A model generated the notes under the pieces. It had not been told where the DNA came from. It did not search any database and saw only the letters and a list, made by a program, of their open reading frames with translations. Positions 11,150 to 23,335 of a DNA stretch of 64,000 bases are shown here, in pieces. Within the stretch, counting starts at the first letter, position 1; the number at the start of each line of letters is the position of its first letter. The stretch is taken from assembly GCF_001540865.1 (NCBI RefSeq), contig NC_033637.1, positions 4,828,058 through 4,892,057 on the forward strand. The letters run 5' to 3'. Origin of the DNA: Ananas comosus. Its lineage: Eukaryota; Streptophyta; Magnoliopsida; Poales; Bromeliaceae. A program made the position numbers and the translations under genes.

Positions 11150-12330
11150 CGTCTTTTTGGATTGTGTCAAAAATGACAGGGGAAATAAATAATAGGGAGT
11201 AAAATTATATATGTATCCGTGTGTCACACGTTCATACGGAAGGACTTAGTTAATTAATAGATTCCGTTAACAAAGAAACATATACATGAGACAGATTCAA
11301 CAAAAAAATAAAAAATAATAAAAAAAAAAGCAAAGGAGATTTACTGGCATTCTATAAATAAAAAAAATAATAATGCTATTTATACATTAAAAAAAGTAAG
11401 TATAAAAATTTTATCACCTCTTGTTCATTTTTTTTGTGTCATGCTTTGAGGAGATAAATCCCGAAAAAGCAAAGAGCAACATGCCACAAATAATACTGCT
11501 ACAAATTTTTCAAAATATATTCTTTATAATTATTTGCGTACAAGCATACAAACTATAGAGATTTTTTATTAATTTATGCACACATTCTGAGAGTACATTA
11601 TGTATTTAGAGATCAAAGGTAATTTTTCTAAATTATCTAAGTTACAAAGTAAGAAGTGAATGGGCTAGCGAATACTAGCAATTGGGCATTTAGCAAATAA
11701 AAATTTTATAAAAAATTTCTGTGTAATTTTTTTTTTTATTTCAGTGTCTGTATCCTGGATTAAGTTTGGATCAAACCCTTTAGTTAATTTGCTAATGAGT
11801 GTTGACTACTTTACTTGTGCACTATCCAATTTAATTTTTTTACTAACATGCATTTTGAGGCAAAAGAAAAAAAAAAAAAAAGAAAAGAAAAGAAGAGAAA
11901 ACAATAAATTTTGTTGACAATGAAATTAAACTTTTCAAAGTCCAGTTGATTGAATCAATTTGGAATCCTGATACCACTGCAGTGTGCGACTTTCAATGTT
12001 TGAAGAGGGATTTGAAATGTTCCAACATTTTTGCTTGAATTTTATTTTATTTTCCTTGGGGTCTGTACTATATATCTTTTTAGATATAATTCAAAATGGA
12101 ATATATTTTTTCATTATTATCATGGTTGGTTAATTGGGAATATACTTCAGTCAGTGTAAAAGATGACAACTACTTAATATATAAATTACATTCAACGGCA
12201 CCGATCATCGATTTAGAGGTTCTATCATAAAAAATAAATGGATGATAACGGTACTCATTTGCTACTAATAATATTACAGCTCAACTCTCTCTTTCTATAT
12301 ATATATATATATGTAGAGAGAGAAAAAGAA
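11150..12330. other. Intergenic, upstream of the small membrane-protein gene
   Basis: AT-rich sequence with A and T homopolymers and a (TA)n run at about 12,297-12,312. No gene or element ends were recognised. Confidence 0.5.
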
Positions 12331-12337
12331 TTGGGCT

Positions 12338-12565
12338 GGAATACTATTGATAGTATGTGCTCTCTTTTACTATCAAATTTTTAACTTTTGGATGAAAAAT
12401 TGTAGGGTTAGAATGATATTAGTCCCTTAAGGTTGAGTGGTCCTCACTGGATTATAATATTTAATCCAATAATTAGAAATGATCAAAGAAATTGATCCAA
12501 GGGTTAAAAATTTAATAGCAAAGGAGATAAATACTATTAATAGTATTCTAGCTCAACTCTATAAT
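12338..12565. mobile_element. MITE with short palindromic tips (ACTATTAATAGT family)
   Basis: The ends GGAATACTATTGATAGTA and ACTATTAATAGTATTC are palindromic and mutually inverted. The interior matches 1,795-2,045 in inverted orientation (AGGGTTAAAAATTTAATAGC). A further partial copy abuts it at 12,566-12,650. The element is non-coding. Confidence 0.6.
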
Positions 12566-12651
12566 TCTAATCCTATAATTTTTTATTCAAGAGTTAAAAA
12601 TTCGATAGCAAAAGAATCCCAATACTATTAATAGTATTTCACCCTAATTAT

Positions 12652-13180
12652 AGACTTGTATGTTATTAGGAGCACGGAAGCCTCCGTGCTCCTAAGTAAT
12701 TTTCAGTGATGAAACTTTTGAATCGATGATCGGCTCTATTAGATTTGATCTAGTGTATTTGATTAATTATTAGAAAATAAATTTTACAGATTTTCGTTAT
12801 CATTTACCTAGTGATTGAAGGATTTAAAATCAATAATTTTTAATGGTTGATGTGTACCATTTGTAAGTTTAACGGTGTAGAAGTATTCAAATTAGATGAA
12901 ATTTTGATATAAAATTTTTTATACTATCTATAGCAAGATCAATATCTCTGATTGAAAATTTTCGTATTATATCATATCTTTTTGTGAGATTTTTAATTTT
13001 AACCGTTAATTTTGAGTCCATTCAATCATTAGGTACATAATATCAAAAAATCACAAAATGTATTTTCTATATACTTCAAAGATACTAGATCAAGTCTAAC
13101 AGAGCCGATCGTTGATTCGTAAGCTCCATCATCGAAAACAACTTTAGAGCACGAAGCCTTTGTGCTCTTAATAACACACA

Positions 13181-13184
<4 letters not shown>
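12652..13184. mobile_element. Palindrome-tipped MITE, complete
   Basis: Terminal inverted repeats exceed 100 bp: the left side (GACTTGTATGTTATTAGGAG ...) matches the reverse complement of the right side (GGACTTGTGTGTTATTAAGA ...). Each terminus carries a short palindrome: arms AGGAGCACGGA around AGCC at 12,668-12,693, and AGAGCAC/GTGCTCT at 13,146-13,168. The interior is AT-rich and non-coding. The same sequence occurs as a mirror image in block A. Confidence 0.75.
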
Positions 13185-13186
<2 letters not shown>

Positions 13187-13230
<44 letters not shown>

Positions 13231-13231
13231 G
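13187..13231. repeat. (CT)n(TA)n microsatellite
   Basis: A pure dinucleotide run of CT followed by TA. The alignment between the 12.5-kb sequence and its mirror in block A loses perfect identity here. Confidence 0.85.
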
Positions 13232-13235
13232 TATA

Positions 13236-13525
13236 GAGTCCGGCTACTATACTCTAATGAGTACGCTGGTACTCATAAGTTATTTTCGATGATAGAGCTT
13301 CCGAATCGACGATCTACACCGTTAAACATTATTTAGAGTATTTAAAACATCTAGAAATCAAATTTTATAATTTTTCGACATCATTTACCTGACAATCAAA
13401 AGCTCACAAAATTGACAATTTTTAACGGCCGGTATGAGATATTTGCTAGTTTAACGGTGAAAAAGAATCGGAATAGGTTGAATTTTTGATAGAAAATTTT
13501 ATTCACTACCTAAATAAAGATCAAT
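13236..13525. mobile_element. Palindrome-tipped MITE, truncated at the N
   Basis: Starts GAGTCCGGCTACTATAC, then a palindrome with arms ATGAGTAC/GTACTCAT (13,257-13,276), then sequence shared with block A only when block A is read backwards (25,455 down to about 25,185). It stops at the N at 13,526. Confidence 0.65.
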
Positions 13526-13679
13526 NAACTCTAAGCACGGTAGACTATCTGCCACTTACCTCGCCAGGCACATGGGCACGGGCGGTTTTAAAACACGGGC
13601 GATCACGCCAGCACTCAACGCTGCGCGCGCGGCGGCGAGCTGCTGTTAGCAGCAGCAGCAGCAGCAGAAGAAGGAGGCG

Positions 13680-13710
<31 letters not shown>

Positions 13711-13712
13711 GT

Positions 13713-16700
13713 TACCTCAAAAACTTCGCGCGCTATGAGGCTTAGCGCAGGTGGGGGCTGCGCGCGGAGGGCCTCGAGGGTGCGGAGGTGGCGACGGAGG
13801 AGGAGGGGTAGGAGAGGAGGCGGAGGCGGGAGATAGCGGAGAGGGAGGAGGAGGCGGCGGCGGCGGAGGAGGAGAGGGGGGTGTCCGTGTTTGGGATTGG
13901 GATTGGTTTGGGGCAAGGAGAAAGAAAAAGAATCTCAAAGATCGAAAACAGGGAGAGAGAATCCCAAAGATCCAACGGCCACGGCCACTATTCGCAACCC
14001 TTACACTGCACCCCGCCGTTACCTTTCTGCGGGTACCACCTCGAGTAGCGGGCTAAGAAGCTGCTTACGCCCTAGTGGGGGGAGCAGGAATGGTCTCATA
14101 GATAGAGGAAGAGATATCTGTCTACAACACACGGCGCTAGAATATAGCCTTTAAAGAAAAAAATCTACAAACACTAATCGGCTACGACGCAATTTTTAGG
14201 GTTGAAAAAGAACTTAACCTCGACCATGCTCGCTATTGAAATGGTACGCGCCAGTACAGAGAGTAGGAGTGTTTAAATGCTGATCAATTAAGGACTTTCT
14301 AAACTGTGGTAAAGTACAACACGGTTGTTAAAAAGGAAAATTTTGTACTCGTATCTTCAACAAAGACTATAGGAACACTACACAAATTATAGTAGTAACG
14401 TTAAGGTACATTACAAAGGAACCAAAACATCGGAATCGTTATTTGACAATTCTCATTTAATATTGAATCAAAGATGTGTATCTTCTCAACATGCCGGGGA
14501 AAGTCATACTCGTCTCATTACGCCAAACGATGTTGACAACTACAACTGCCGTGGAAGCTTGATAGCTAGCAACTAACGGGGAGCCGTTTTTAATCTGTAA
14601 TAACGATTGGGTCGACATTGCGTCTATAACACGACGAAAATAGGAAGAAGGAACTGCAACGATACTAAAAAATAGAGTACGCTGTGGAATGGCAGTCCTT
14701 AAGTTGTAGTGTTTCGTCAAAGCCATAGTTCGAATTTTGACTTTACCAAAAAGGAGAGAAAAGAGAAGAGATTGTGTATATAGTTGTCTTCTAACAATCT
14801 CAACAGATACTTGATCGTTGAAATTGCACAAATACCTAAAACCATTTAGACGACTACTTTACAGATTACCTTGAATTTGACATCGGACAAGTTTCCCTTT
14901 TACAATGTATACATCAATCTATACAAGACTAAAATGTTTAAGCATAAGAGTATCGTATTGTAATAACTAGTTTTAAGACTTTAGTCTCTAGAGGAAATAC
15001 GTATAAATACAGATACAAAAACGAATCTTCTATAATATTATTTGTCCTACCTCATCAGAGAAGTAACAGGTGTTTAAAAAAAGTGTCCCAATACGTCCAC
15101 CACTGCTCCGGTTTTACGAATTTTCCGTGGAGGTCCTATGAAGACGTTATTAACCGTATCCACGATTGTCCCGTCGATGACGACGAAGAAACGAGTTATT
15201 TGTACCAATATGACTACGAACGGCACACAATACATACCTCCTGGTATGTAACGGTGTGTTCAAGCCTGGAGTGAGACTGTTACCTTTTCAACCACACCAT
15301 TATAACCTACTACCCTACGTCCATAATTTGTTACTTATATATGAGAGTACTTAAAAATAAACCAGACCTATTATCCATTAATTCATATAATACTATCAAT
15401 CAACGGTGACTTGTTCTGAAATCATCCACGGCTTATCATAAATAGGTAGACTATCGGAAACATCGACACGTTTCATATAAACATCGATAAAATTGAAGAA
15501 CCACAGTTTACGTTTTAAATTTTAACAATAATATCCTCGAGAATAAAAAATAAAAAAAATTCACCCAACTTTAACCACTATCCAACTGGAAGAACTACTA
15601 GACTAAAAGTACACGAAGGTTAAAGACACTAGTTAAAATAATAACAATAAACTGAAGAGTACTCAGGTACACGAATAAGAAACATATAGGTGTTACCAGA
15701 CAGGATTTAATAATCGTCTTCTTACCTTCACAACAGGGGCTACATAGTGGTGGAAGTACAAAAGGACAAGACACTCGACTACGATAATATTCATTGCCGC
15801 ACTTCGTAGCTTCGACAAAGATAATGATCGTTGTGTTAACCATCGATATCACTACAATGGATTGGAAAAGAAAAGGAAACTGTTGGAAAGAAGTACAAGT
15901 TTTGACAATGGAGATCAATAACGGTAATTGATCTACAATGACATACTAGCTTTCGGAGTAGAGGTTTTTATTTTATTACCGATTATAGACTAGTCCTAAC
16001 TTTAAGTTACCTCAAAGGGAAGTAAAAGACAAATAACAGAAACAACATGAACTACAGGACACCTGTGAAACTTCGTGTCATAAGCAGAATTGGTATAGAA
16101 GTAGAGCAACAACATCCGTCGTGACCTCAAACAACGCATTACACCTTTAGCAATACCATTTATCGTACTACGGTACCCCCTTGAGAGTGGAATAGGGTGC
16201 ACCTGGAAACTCCCTTGGTAATTCACGTGAACCAGTTCGCCTGTAAAATCAATAGGTAGTGCGCCTAAACCATGCAAATTCAACAAGATGACAGATTGAA
16301 CATATATCACGACCCTGTCAACCATGCAAAAGAGGCCTTTAATCAGTAAAGAGCATACGTCTCTATCAATTAAAAAGAAACTGTACGTAGAAAAGAACAT
16401 GACTTAGGAGTAGATACTTATTAAAGTTAGTACTTCCCTTTACAACACATCAAAGCCTGAAGTTGAAGAATAACATCATAGATCCCAGTTCAAAGAATAT
16501 ATACTCGATGAAGACCAACCAACAAAAAAAAAAATAGTAAATATAAGATGTACTAAGTTTATTAACGTTCGAAAGAGATTTTACGTTACTTACTGTCACG
16601 AAGAATAATTTGCATCATTTGTGATAAGAAAACAACGTAAATGAAGAAGTGTCCACAGACTATACGTCGAATTTTAGTAACTTAGTTGTCAGGATCTATA

Positions 16701-17975
16701 TACACCTTGGGACGGTTACAAGAAGTCATCTAATCAGGGCAGTGTAGAGAAGCCTCAATTCTTAGGAGTAAGTTCTAAGGGCGATTGATACAACTTATTA
16801 AGACGACATAATACACATAGACCTTAACCGAAGGGTCTACGGAAAAAGGTGCGTCAATCTCTCCATTAGAAGAAAAAAAAAAAAGCAAAAGGTAAAACGC
16901 ACTTATACAAGAGATAGATTTCAAGTTGAAGACCTCAGACGGATTCAGTTCATTCATTAAAACACTTTATCTTAAAACACATCGGGAGCTTGCAAGAAGA
17001 AATTTAGTTCAATCTTGTGGAGAAAGGGTACAGATGACGCTTCAATTATCAACGTCTAACCTACCGATTGGTGCCTACCAGGCAGAAGATGATGACATGA
17101 AAAGCGTAGTAGGAAGGGTCTTCCTGATCGGGGATAAGAATTTGGACTATAAAGACCTCGAATAACATTAGTGCCGCTAAGAGTTACTTTAAAATATAAG
17201 AAAAAATTTTTTATATATATATATATATGGTGGAAAAATACCAAATTTTGTAAAATCGATCTATAAACCAAAAGACTTATACACAACAGATTTAGTCTTT
17301 CTATGAACAAACAGGGGCTACCTTATAGATGTGCCAAAAGAATATATAACAAAGAAATACCAACTACCGGTCGACATAAAGGAAATAAAAAAAGGTTGTA
17401 AACATTGTAGGTACAACAACGCATACCTCAAAGTAATTATTAAGGTTTGACGACGTCGAACCTGGTAACGTACAACCATCTGACCTGAAGGAACTAGTAG
17501 TAGGAAAATTTCGATCGCACTCAAGAAACAATTGACGAAAACAATAGTCATTAGTCGGTAATTATATAGACAATTAAAAAGAGGTTTTTGTAGGAATTAA
17601 AAACACTTCGATCGCTTTCGGTGAGTTCAAGCCGGTCAACATTAATTGACCGGCTTGAATTAGACCTGTGATAAAGGTAGAAAGCTCTTGAATTTTTGAT
17701 CTCAAAATAGAGAGTTTATGAGTAATTGTTTGAATACCACGTTCTTTCTTTGATAATGTATTAACTGCATTAACACTTTCGCTAGTATAAAGAATTCCCA
17801 AAGTCGCGCGTCTCCTAAGAATGGATGACTTTATATACTACGATAAACTACTAAGGGAAACTCGATTAATCAATTAATGGTAAGGTCCTATAGGTTAACT
17901 AGTCTCTCTTTCGACGTTTCGAACGACGAGTGATGTTATTCCTCTGTCAACAGCATCATTGTCTCTTCCATGCCA

Positions 17976-18026
<51 letters not shown>

Positions 18027-18432
18027 CAAAAGAATCACAAAAAAAAAAAAAAAATCTCTATCCATCGTGCGATGGGCGAAGCAAATAAAGTAAATCTTTA
18101 TTTGAATCGACCTTTATACTTAGTTAATCCTAAACTTGAACCCTGGAGCCCATGGTTGGTGGTTCAGGAAACGGTGAACGAGATCCCTATCAGCCATTCC
18201 ATGTCACAATAACTACAGTAAGAAAATTGCACGCTCACAAGAGATTAAAAGTGAAGGAGGTAAAAGACTGGTCCTAATACTAGCGTTAGGTGTATAAGAG
18301 CCTCTCTATCTACTGTATTTACAAAACCAGGACACAAGAAGAAACGTTTAGTACGGAAATTTCCCTTTTTCGCTCCTACTAAAATCTTACTTCGACTTCC
18401 TCGAAAATTAATCTTGTTTTAGACACGGCACT
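13713..18432. CDS. LPXK: Tetraacyldisaccharide 4'-kinase (LpxK), readable only after complementing
   Basis: LpxK phosphorylates the 4' position of the tetraacyl disaccharide in the lipid A pathway; in plants the pathway is mitochondrial (known). Complemented left to right, the exons are 13,713-13,885, 13,973-14,096, 15,088-15,321, 16,121-16,270, 16,654-16,863, 17,458-17,517, 17,888-17,968 and 18,274-18,432. They total 1,191 bp, giving 396 residues with all phases consistent and TGA at 18,430-18,432. Family marks: LPVPVISVGN at 59-68, P-loop GGNGKTP at 72-78, GYAGGDE at 100-106, IGIGANRAAT in exon 3, LDDGMQHW at 172-179 across the exon 3/4 border, PRGPLREPL in exon 4, and TEKDYDR at 342-348. 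Exons 2-7 have GT donors and all acceptors are AG. Intron 1 appears to be GC-AG. A (CT)n tract precedes the ATG. In a corrected sequence the gene would lie on the minus strand. Confidence 0.93.
17626..17659. repeat. Perfect 14-bp inverted repeat in LpxK intron 6
   Basis: Arms TTCAAGCCGGTCAA (17,626-17,639) and TTGACCGGCTTGAA (17,646-17,659) enclose a 6-base loop. It lies within intron 6 of the complemented LpxK gene. No function is assigned; it may be part of a small inserted element. Confidence 0.6.
18055..18205. mobile_element. SINE copy in LpxK intron 7 (reversed text)
   Basis: Complemented in place, it reads GATAGGTAGCACGCTACCCG, then a run containing TTTAGAAATAAACTTAGCTG, then GGGATAGTCGG: the SINE family in the same order as the normal copy at 28,042. 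A tail of about 55 A in the printed text (T when complemented) precedes it. Imperfect duplications resembling AGGTACAGTG flank it. Confidence 0.75.
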
Positions 18433-18679
18433 GGAGTAACACATGTCGCCACGCAACATAGGATTTAGCAGCCCAATAATCCCATTTCAGATTCCATACG
18501 AATACGAAGACCACGATGAGCTCCAATAACATAGGGACACCCAGACTTTTAAAACTAAGAAAATTGTATGAATAAAGCGATAAAATTGTCTACTAGTCTA
18601 CATCTTGGAGTTAACCTTTGATACATCGTTAATAGTATTCCCTAGGAATAACTGTAAGAGCCGATCTTTTAATTAAAAA

Positions 18680-19045
18680 AATCCCATTTGAAGTTTATGG
18701 TGGGTACATTAAAACGTGAAAGAGTGAAATCACAGGACCCCAAATTTCACATATTTCAATTACAGAACGCCAAAGTAAAAATAGAAAAGCAGTCGAAAAA
18801 GCAATTATAAAGCAATTTAATATATATTTTTTGAAGTTTATGAGGTAGATCTAAATAGCTTATAAGTGAAATAATGGGAAATCAAAATTGAAACAATAAT
18901 TAAATTATTTTTCTTAACCACTTTAGTTATTATTTTCTTATTTTTACTTTGGTGTACCATGATTTAACTATGTAAAATTTAGTGTTTCATCATTTCACTC
19001 TTTTACACTTTGGTGTATTCACTATAAACTTCAAAAGGGGAAAAA
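18680..19045. mobile_element. MITE of the TAAACTTCAAATAC family (reversed text)
   Basis: Complemented, it starts GGGTAAACTTCAAATACC and continues with CTCACTTTAGTG, the family seen in normal orientation at 36,112. Long inverted repeats at both ends enclose a non-coding core. Confidence 0.65.
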
Positions 19046-20589
19046 ATTGGAAATTTACGTCAAGTTAAAAACAATACCCTCTTTTAAGTATCGTAACACT
19101 TTTCCTAGTTGGTTGAGATCCCATACATATTAAAAATGTGACTTACGTAGAGTTACAACCACACGAAATAATTCTCCAACTAAATACATTACGAAAACCT
19201 TAGTGCCTCTGGGACACAAGGATGAAAACGTTAGTAACCTAGTTGAAACTCTAGGCACGACTAGGGGACGTCTCACTACGAATGAATAGGTGTTAAAACT
19301 ATAGTATAAAGGAGTAGTAAACTCAAAGAATTCAAAAAGTAGAGGTTGGGGTCGTATAGATGATATATAAATAAATAATTATACTTCTCTGACCCCTTAC
19401 AGGTGGGGTGTGAGACGATATGAGGTTCAATTCAGTTTGAATCAATCAAGGTAGTGGACGTTTGTAGGAGTAGTAAACATATATATGTGTCGTTCTTTGT
19501 TTATAAGATAACTTTTCTTTTTTTTTTTTTTACCTTCTACGTCTATAAGTTGTGTTGTTGATCTTCGTTCTCCTGTTTTACTCACCCCTTCCACTTGAGG
19601 ATTGGTTGGAGTGGTTGGTTTGGGATTTTTACTACCGAGAAGTAAACACCTGGGTAGACCAACTAGGACGAAAATAAAAACGAAAATAGTTAGAGATTGG
19701 CACACAAGCTGTTTTTTTTTTTTTTGTTTTTTTTTGTTTTTCTTTTTTCGAAAATCTCGAGCAAACCATATTATCTTAACATCTTTAATAGAGAGTCGGT
19801 TTAAATACGGTAATGTTTTAAACGATAAAACATATCTTTGTTTGTTCTACAATAAGATAGTATGAAAAAAAAAAAAAAAAAAAGAAACGACATGTGTTAT
19901 GTACAAATGACATTAAAGTTTAACTCAGAAACATTACTAGGCTAGGCGATCGTTATTATTGAGCAACCCGGAATTTGTTGGCCGGATTTTACAAATTCAG
20001 GTCAATAATAATAATAGCACACTTCGGAGTATATAAGATTAGTCTTAATAAAAAAATAGGTTATATTTTAACAAACTCGTAATGTCAGAATCGTATGTAT
20101 TGTTCTTCGCTTCTACTTTAAGAATATATCTTGAAAATTAAATCACATAGACTAGATTCCAAAATTCACAGGCAGCCGTGTCCGGCATAGATGGCACGGC
20201 ATGGCACAGTTGTTCTACGGTCGTGCTATGTCTGGGGCATGGCTACTGTGTCGAGTTTTGAGAGATAAGAAATTTAATCATTTATTAAAGGAGTTATTTC
20301 AAGTTTTCTACACTTCTTTTCTATGTTATTTATCAATCTTATAAAACAACGATTTCTTTTATTTATAAAGTATGATAATATACAGCCATGTGTTCTTAAA
20401 AAAATTAGCCTTACGTAGCCGTTCCGAGTCGTGCGTGGCACGGCACAGCACAACCGTTCAAAGGCCGTGCTGAGGCACGATGCTGTAAATTTAGGAACTA
20501 GACTATCACGACTTTTCTCGTCATATATCTTCTGTCTCTCTATCTCGTCTTCTTTTTCTAAGAACCAACTTTTTTATATATTTAAAAAA

Positions 20590-21020
20590 TCCTTTTTGAA
20601 CTTTTTGGGGGGAACATCAAAGCACGAAAAAGTAAAATCATGGTACATCAAATTTTACATAGTTCAATCATGGGACACCAAAGAGTGAAATAGTAAAATC
20701 ATGGGACACCAAATTTCACATAGTTCAATCATCATAGGATACCAAAATAAAAACATAGTTCAATCATAGGACACTAAAATAAAAACATAGTTCAATCATA
20801 GGACACTAAAAATTTGGTATCCCATGATTTCACTATTTCACGCTTTGGTGTATTATGATTTTACTATTTCACGTTTTGGTGTACTATGATTGAACTATGT
20901 GAAATTTGGTGTCTTATGATTTCACTTTTTCACATTTTGATATACCATGATTGAACTATGTGAAATTTGGTATCTTATGATTTTACTCTTTTTCACTTTA
21001 GTGTAATCTTATAAACTTCA
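20590..21020. mobile_element. MITE of the TAAACTTCAAATAC family, internally expanded (reversed text)
   Basis: Long inverted arms contain tandem copies of a unit of about 35 bp (CATGGGACACCAAATTTCAC and variants) on both sides. Homology to the copies at 18,680 and 24,170 is clear, with extra unit copies here. Confidence 0.6.
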
Positions 21021-21069
21021 AAAAGGTTTAAAAATTAAATCACAAAACTAAGACGACCTCTCTCTTCGA

Positions 21070-21112
<43 letters not shown>

Positions 21113-22245
21113 TTTACGCATACTTGGTGGTGGAAGCATACCAACTACGTTACGCCCACGTTCCCATGTTCACTGCGTTATTATGCCGGTTCCCCTAATC
21201 GACTCACACGGGGCCTCCCCTATTGTGGAGCGCACTAAAGTAATTTACGCCAAGGAAGCGTCGCCCCGGGACGACACGCGGTAAAATTACAACCAAAACC
21301 TAGGTGGGAGCGACGTACACCGGAGATTAAAACATGTTGTCACTGTTTCTCAAGCATTGTCTAGAGTGATAATAGGAGGGGGTACAAAAGAACGTATATT
21401 TATTTAACCTGCCTCATGGCGTCCAAGAATTTTGAGTGGGGTGGGAGAGAGCTGTCATCTATTTTAATCTTAAGTACCATTTCAATGGCTAAGATGACGT
21501 GACAACGAATTAAACCAGTACAGTGCTAATTTTTGTGTTTAAAATATATTACTTTCTTTCTTGTGTTAGAAAATACTAACGTTGACAGTAATCTTTTTCG
21601 TATATTGCTAAAATATCAAGTCTTCTTCTTTTCCAACTTTCTTTAAAAAAATAAAAAAATCTGAAAGATATTATAATTTTATTATAAAAATCGGTAGAGG
21701 ACTAAACACATTCAGAGAAAATTACTATTACATTACGCATATCATTATGCTCAAAGAGAGATTACAACGACTACTTAACAAGTATATATATCACGTATCC
21801 TTAACTACACTGATTAGTCGCCACAAACAGTCAATATAAATAACGCGTTTGTAACTTAATAGTTTAAACTGGTTTAAACTAATAATTTTTATCACTAATC
21901 TAAGCTATTCGAATAGATAGTTGTAGTTGTAGTCAAGATGATATGTAATTGTGACGTGAGAAGCATTCGTGAAGGTATATACTATAGTAATTAAGAAGAC
22001 AAAAAAAAAGAAGTCCTTTTTTTTCTTTTTTCTTTTTTCTTTTGTCTTCTTCTTTTGTACCGAAGTAAATTCAACTCGTTTGTGTGTATCCTCGGGTGGT
22101 ATCAACCATTTAATTAATTTCTCTTTTTCTTTTTGACTTCTAGATTCGTACTGTCACCACGCAATGGACGGTGACGGACACTCTTTAAATTACGAGAATA
22201 ATTTCGAAGGGTCTGGGGTCAAAATCTCTCTCTTTTCTCATTGGT

Positions 22246-22284
<39 letters not shown>

Positions 22285-22469
22285 CTGGGTTTACGTCAAT
22301 AACGTCGGAGTGGGTGGTGTTTCGACCGAGGTAGCTAGTTTTCTAAGGTACGTCAAATCGGAGTCAACTACGGGAGAGTGAAAAATAGTAACGTCAGTTT
22401 TACGAAAGTACGAAGGTAGAAAAGTGAATGTAGAAGAGGCGCTATAATTGTAATAGGTATGAATGTAGC

Positions 22470-22620
22470 TGGCAGGGATTTTGTTCACCGTTTCTTAAAT
22501 TAATAACTATAAGCTCTAAAGTTCAAGCTTAGGATTAACTAAGTGTAAATATCGATTCAAATAAAGATTTAATTACTTTATTTGCTTCGCCCATCGCACG
22601 ATGAATAGAGATTTTTTTTA
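22470..22620. mobile_element. SINE copy (reversed text)
   Basis: Complemented, it begins CGACCGTCCCTAAAACAAGTG and contains AAGTTCGAATCCTAATTG (box B) and AACGAAGCGGGTAGCGTGCT, ending in an A-rich tail. It matches the reference SINE at 3,044 in sense order. Confidence 0.7.
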
Positions 22621-23194
22621 TATAGATATAAATGATATGTACTGAGCTCGTATTCTTTTTAGGATAAATGTGTCGGATATTCACTCTACATATAGAACGT
22701 GAGTGAGTAGATTTATAAATTTTATGGAGAAAATCTAAGGAAACCTACAAGTCTTACATTCTAAATGCGATACGAATATCCACGTATCTATCATGACGAG
22801 ATATATATATTATTTAAACCGATCGACAGCAGTCACCGACAGTTTTTTGTTAGATACTTAATAACTATACCCGTGTCATGGAAGATGAATCCCAACTAAA
22901 GTAAGTATACGTATACCTTTTTTTTTAGAATGAAACCTGTCTATCTAAATAACTTAGACGAATAACAAATTTTAAATAGTTTAAACGATTTAGAGTAGAT
23001 TTAGACATGTATCTCTTTCACCAATACTATTATGTATGTTGGTAGGATAACTACATCTATTAATTAAAACTATAACTATCTATGTAAAGAACTTAAACTG
23101 GTAATAATTGATTATTAACTTAAAGTAGACTAAGTAACTTAGATCGATTGAACGGGGTGCCTTCTACTGGGATGACTATAATGAAAAAAAAAAA

Positions 23195-23335
23195 AGAAAA
23201 AAAACTCTCTATCCATCGTACGATGGACGAAGCAAATAAAATAAATCTTTATTTGAATCGACCTTTACACTTAGTTGATCCTAAGTTTGAACCCAGAGCC
23301 CATGGTTGGTGGTTCGGGAAAAGAAAATAATCAAT
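23195..23335. mobile_element. SINE copy (reversed text)
   Basis: The printed CTATCCATCGTACGATGGAC and following bases are the base-by-base complement of the SINE at 28,051-28,190 with few mismatches. It is the clearest single repeat-based proof of the polarity error. Confidence 0.75.

Larger units (their letters stand above)
18433..22469. other. Block A sequence downstream of LpxK
   Basis: Holds two MITE copies (listed), an inverted-repeat region rich in GGCACGGCAC motifs at about 20,170-20,480, and CT microsatellites at about 21,072-21,108 and 22,251-22,283. The GC-richer stretch at 21,120-21,480 could hold exons or a promoter when complemented, but I could not assemble a gene. No other gene was recognised. 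Confidence 0.45.

Noticed and set aside
13486..14154. Overlapping frames rich in Arg, Gly, Pro or Leu
   Set aside because: Low-complexity translations of the GC-rich, repeat-rich LpxK first exon and leader in wrong polarity.
14457..17551. Several open frames of 60-132 codons on both strands
   Set aside because: They lie in block A, where the text has the wrong polarity; they are chance frames across LpxK exons and introns.
22200..22460. Possible microRNA precursor next to a CT repeat in block A
   Set aside because: No stem-loop with a recognisable mature miRNA was found in either polarity.
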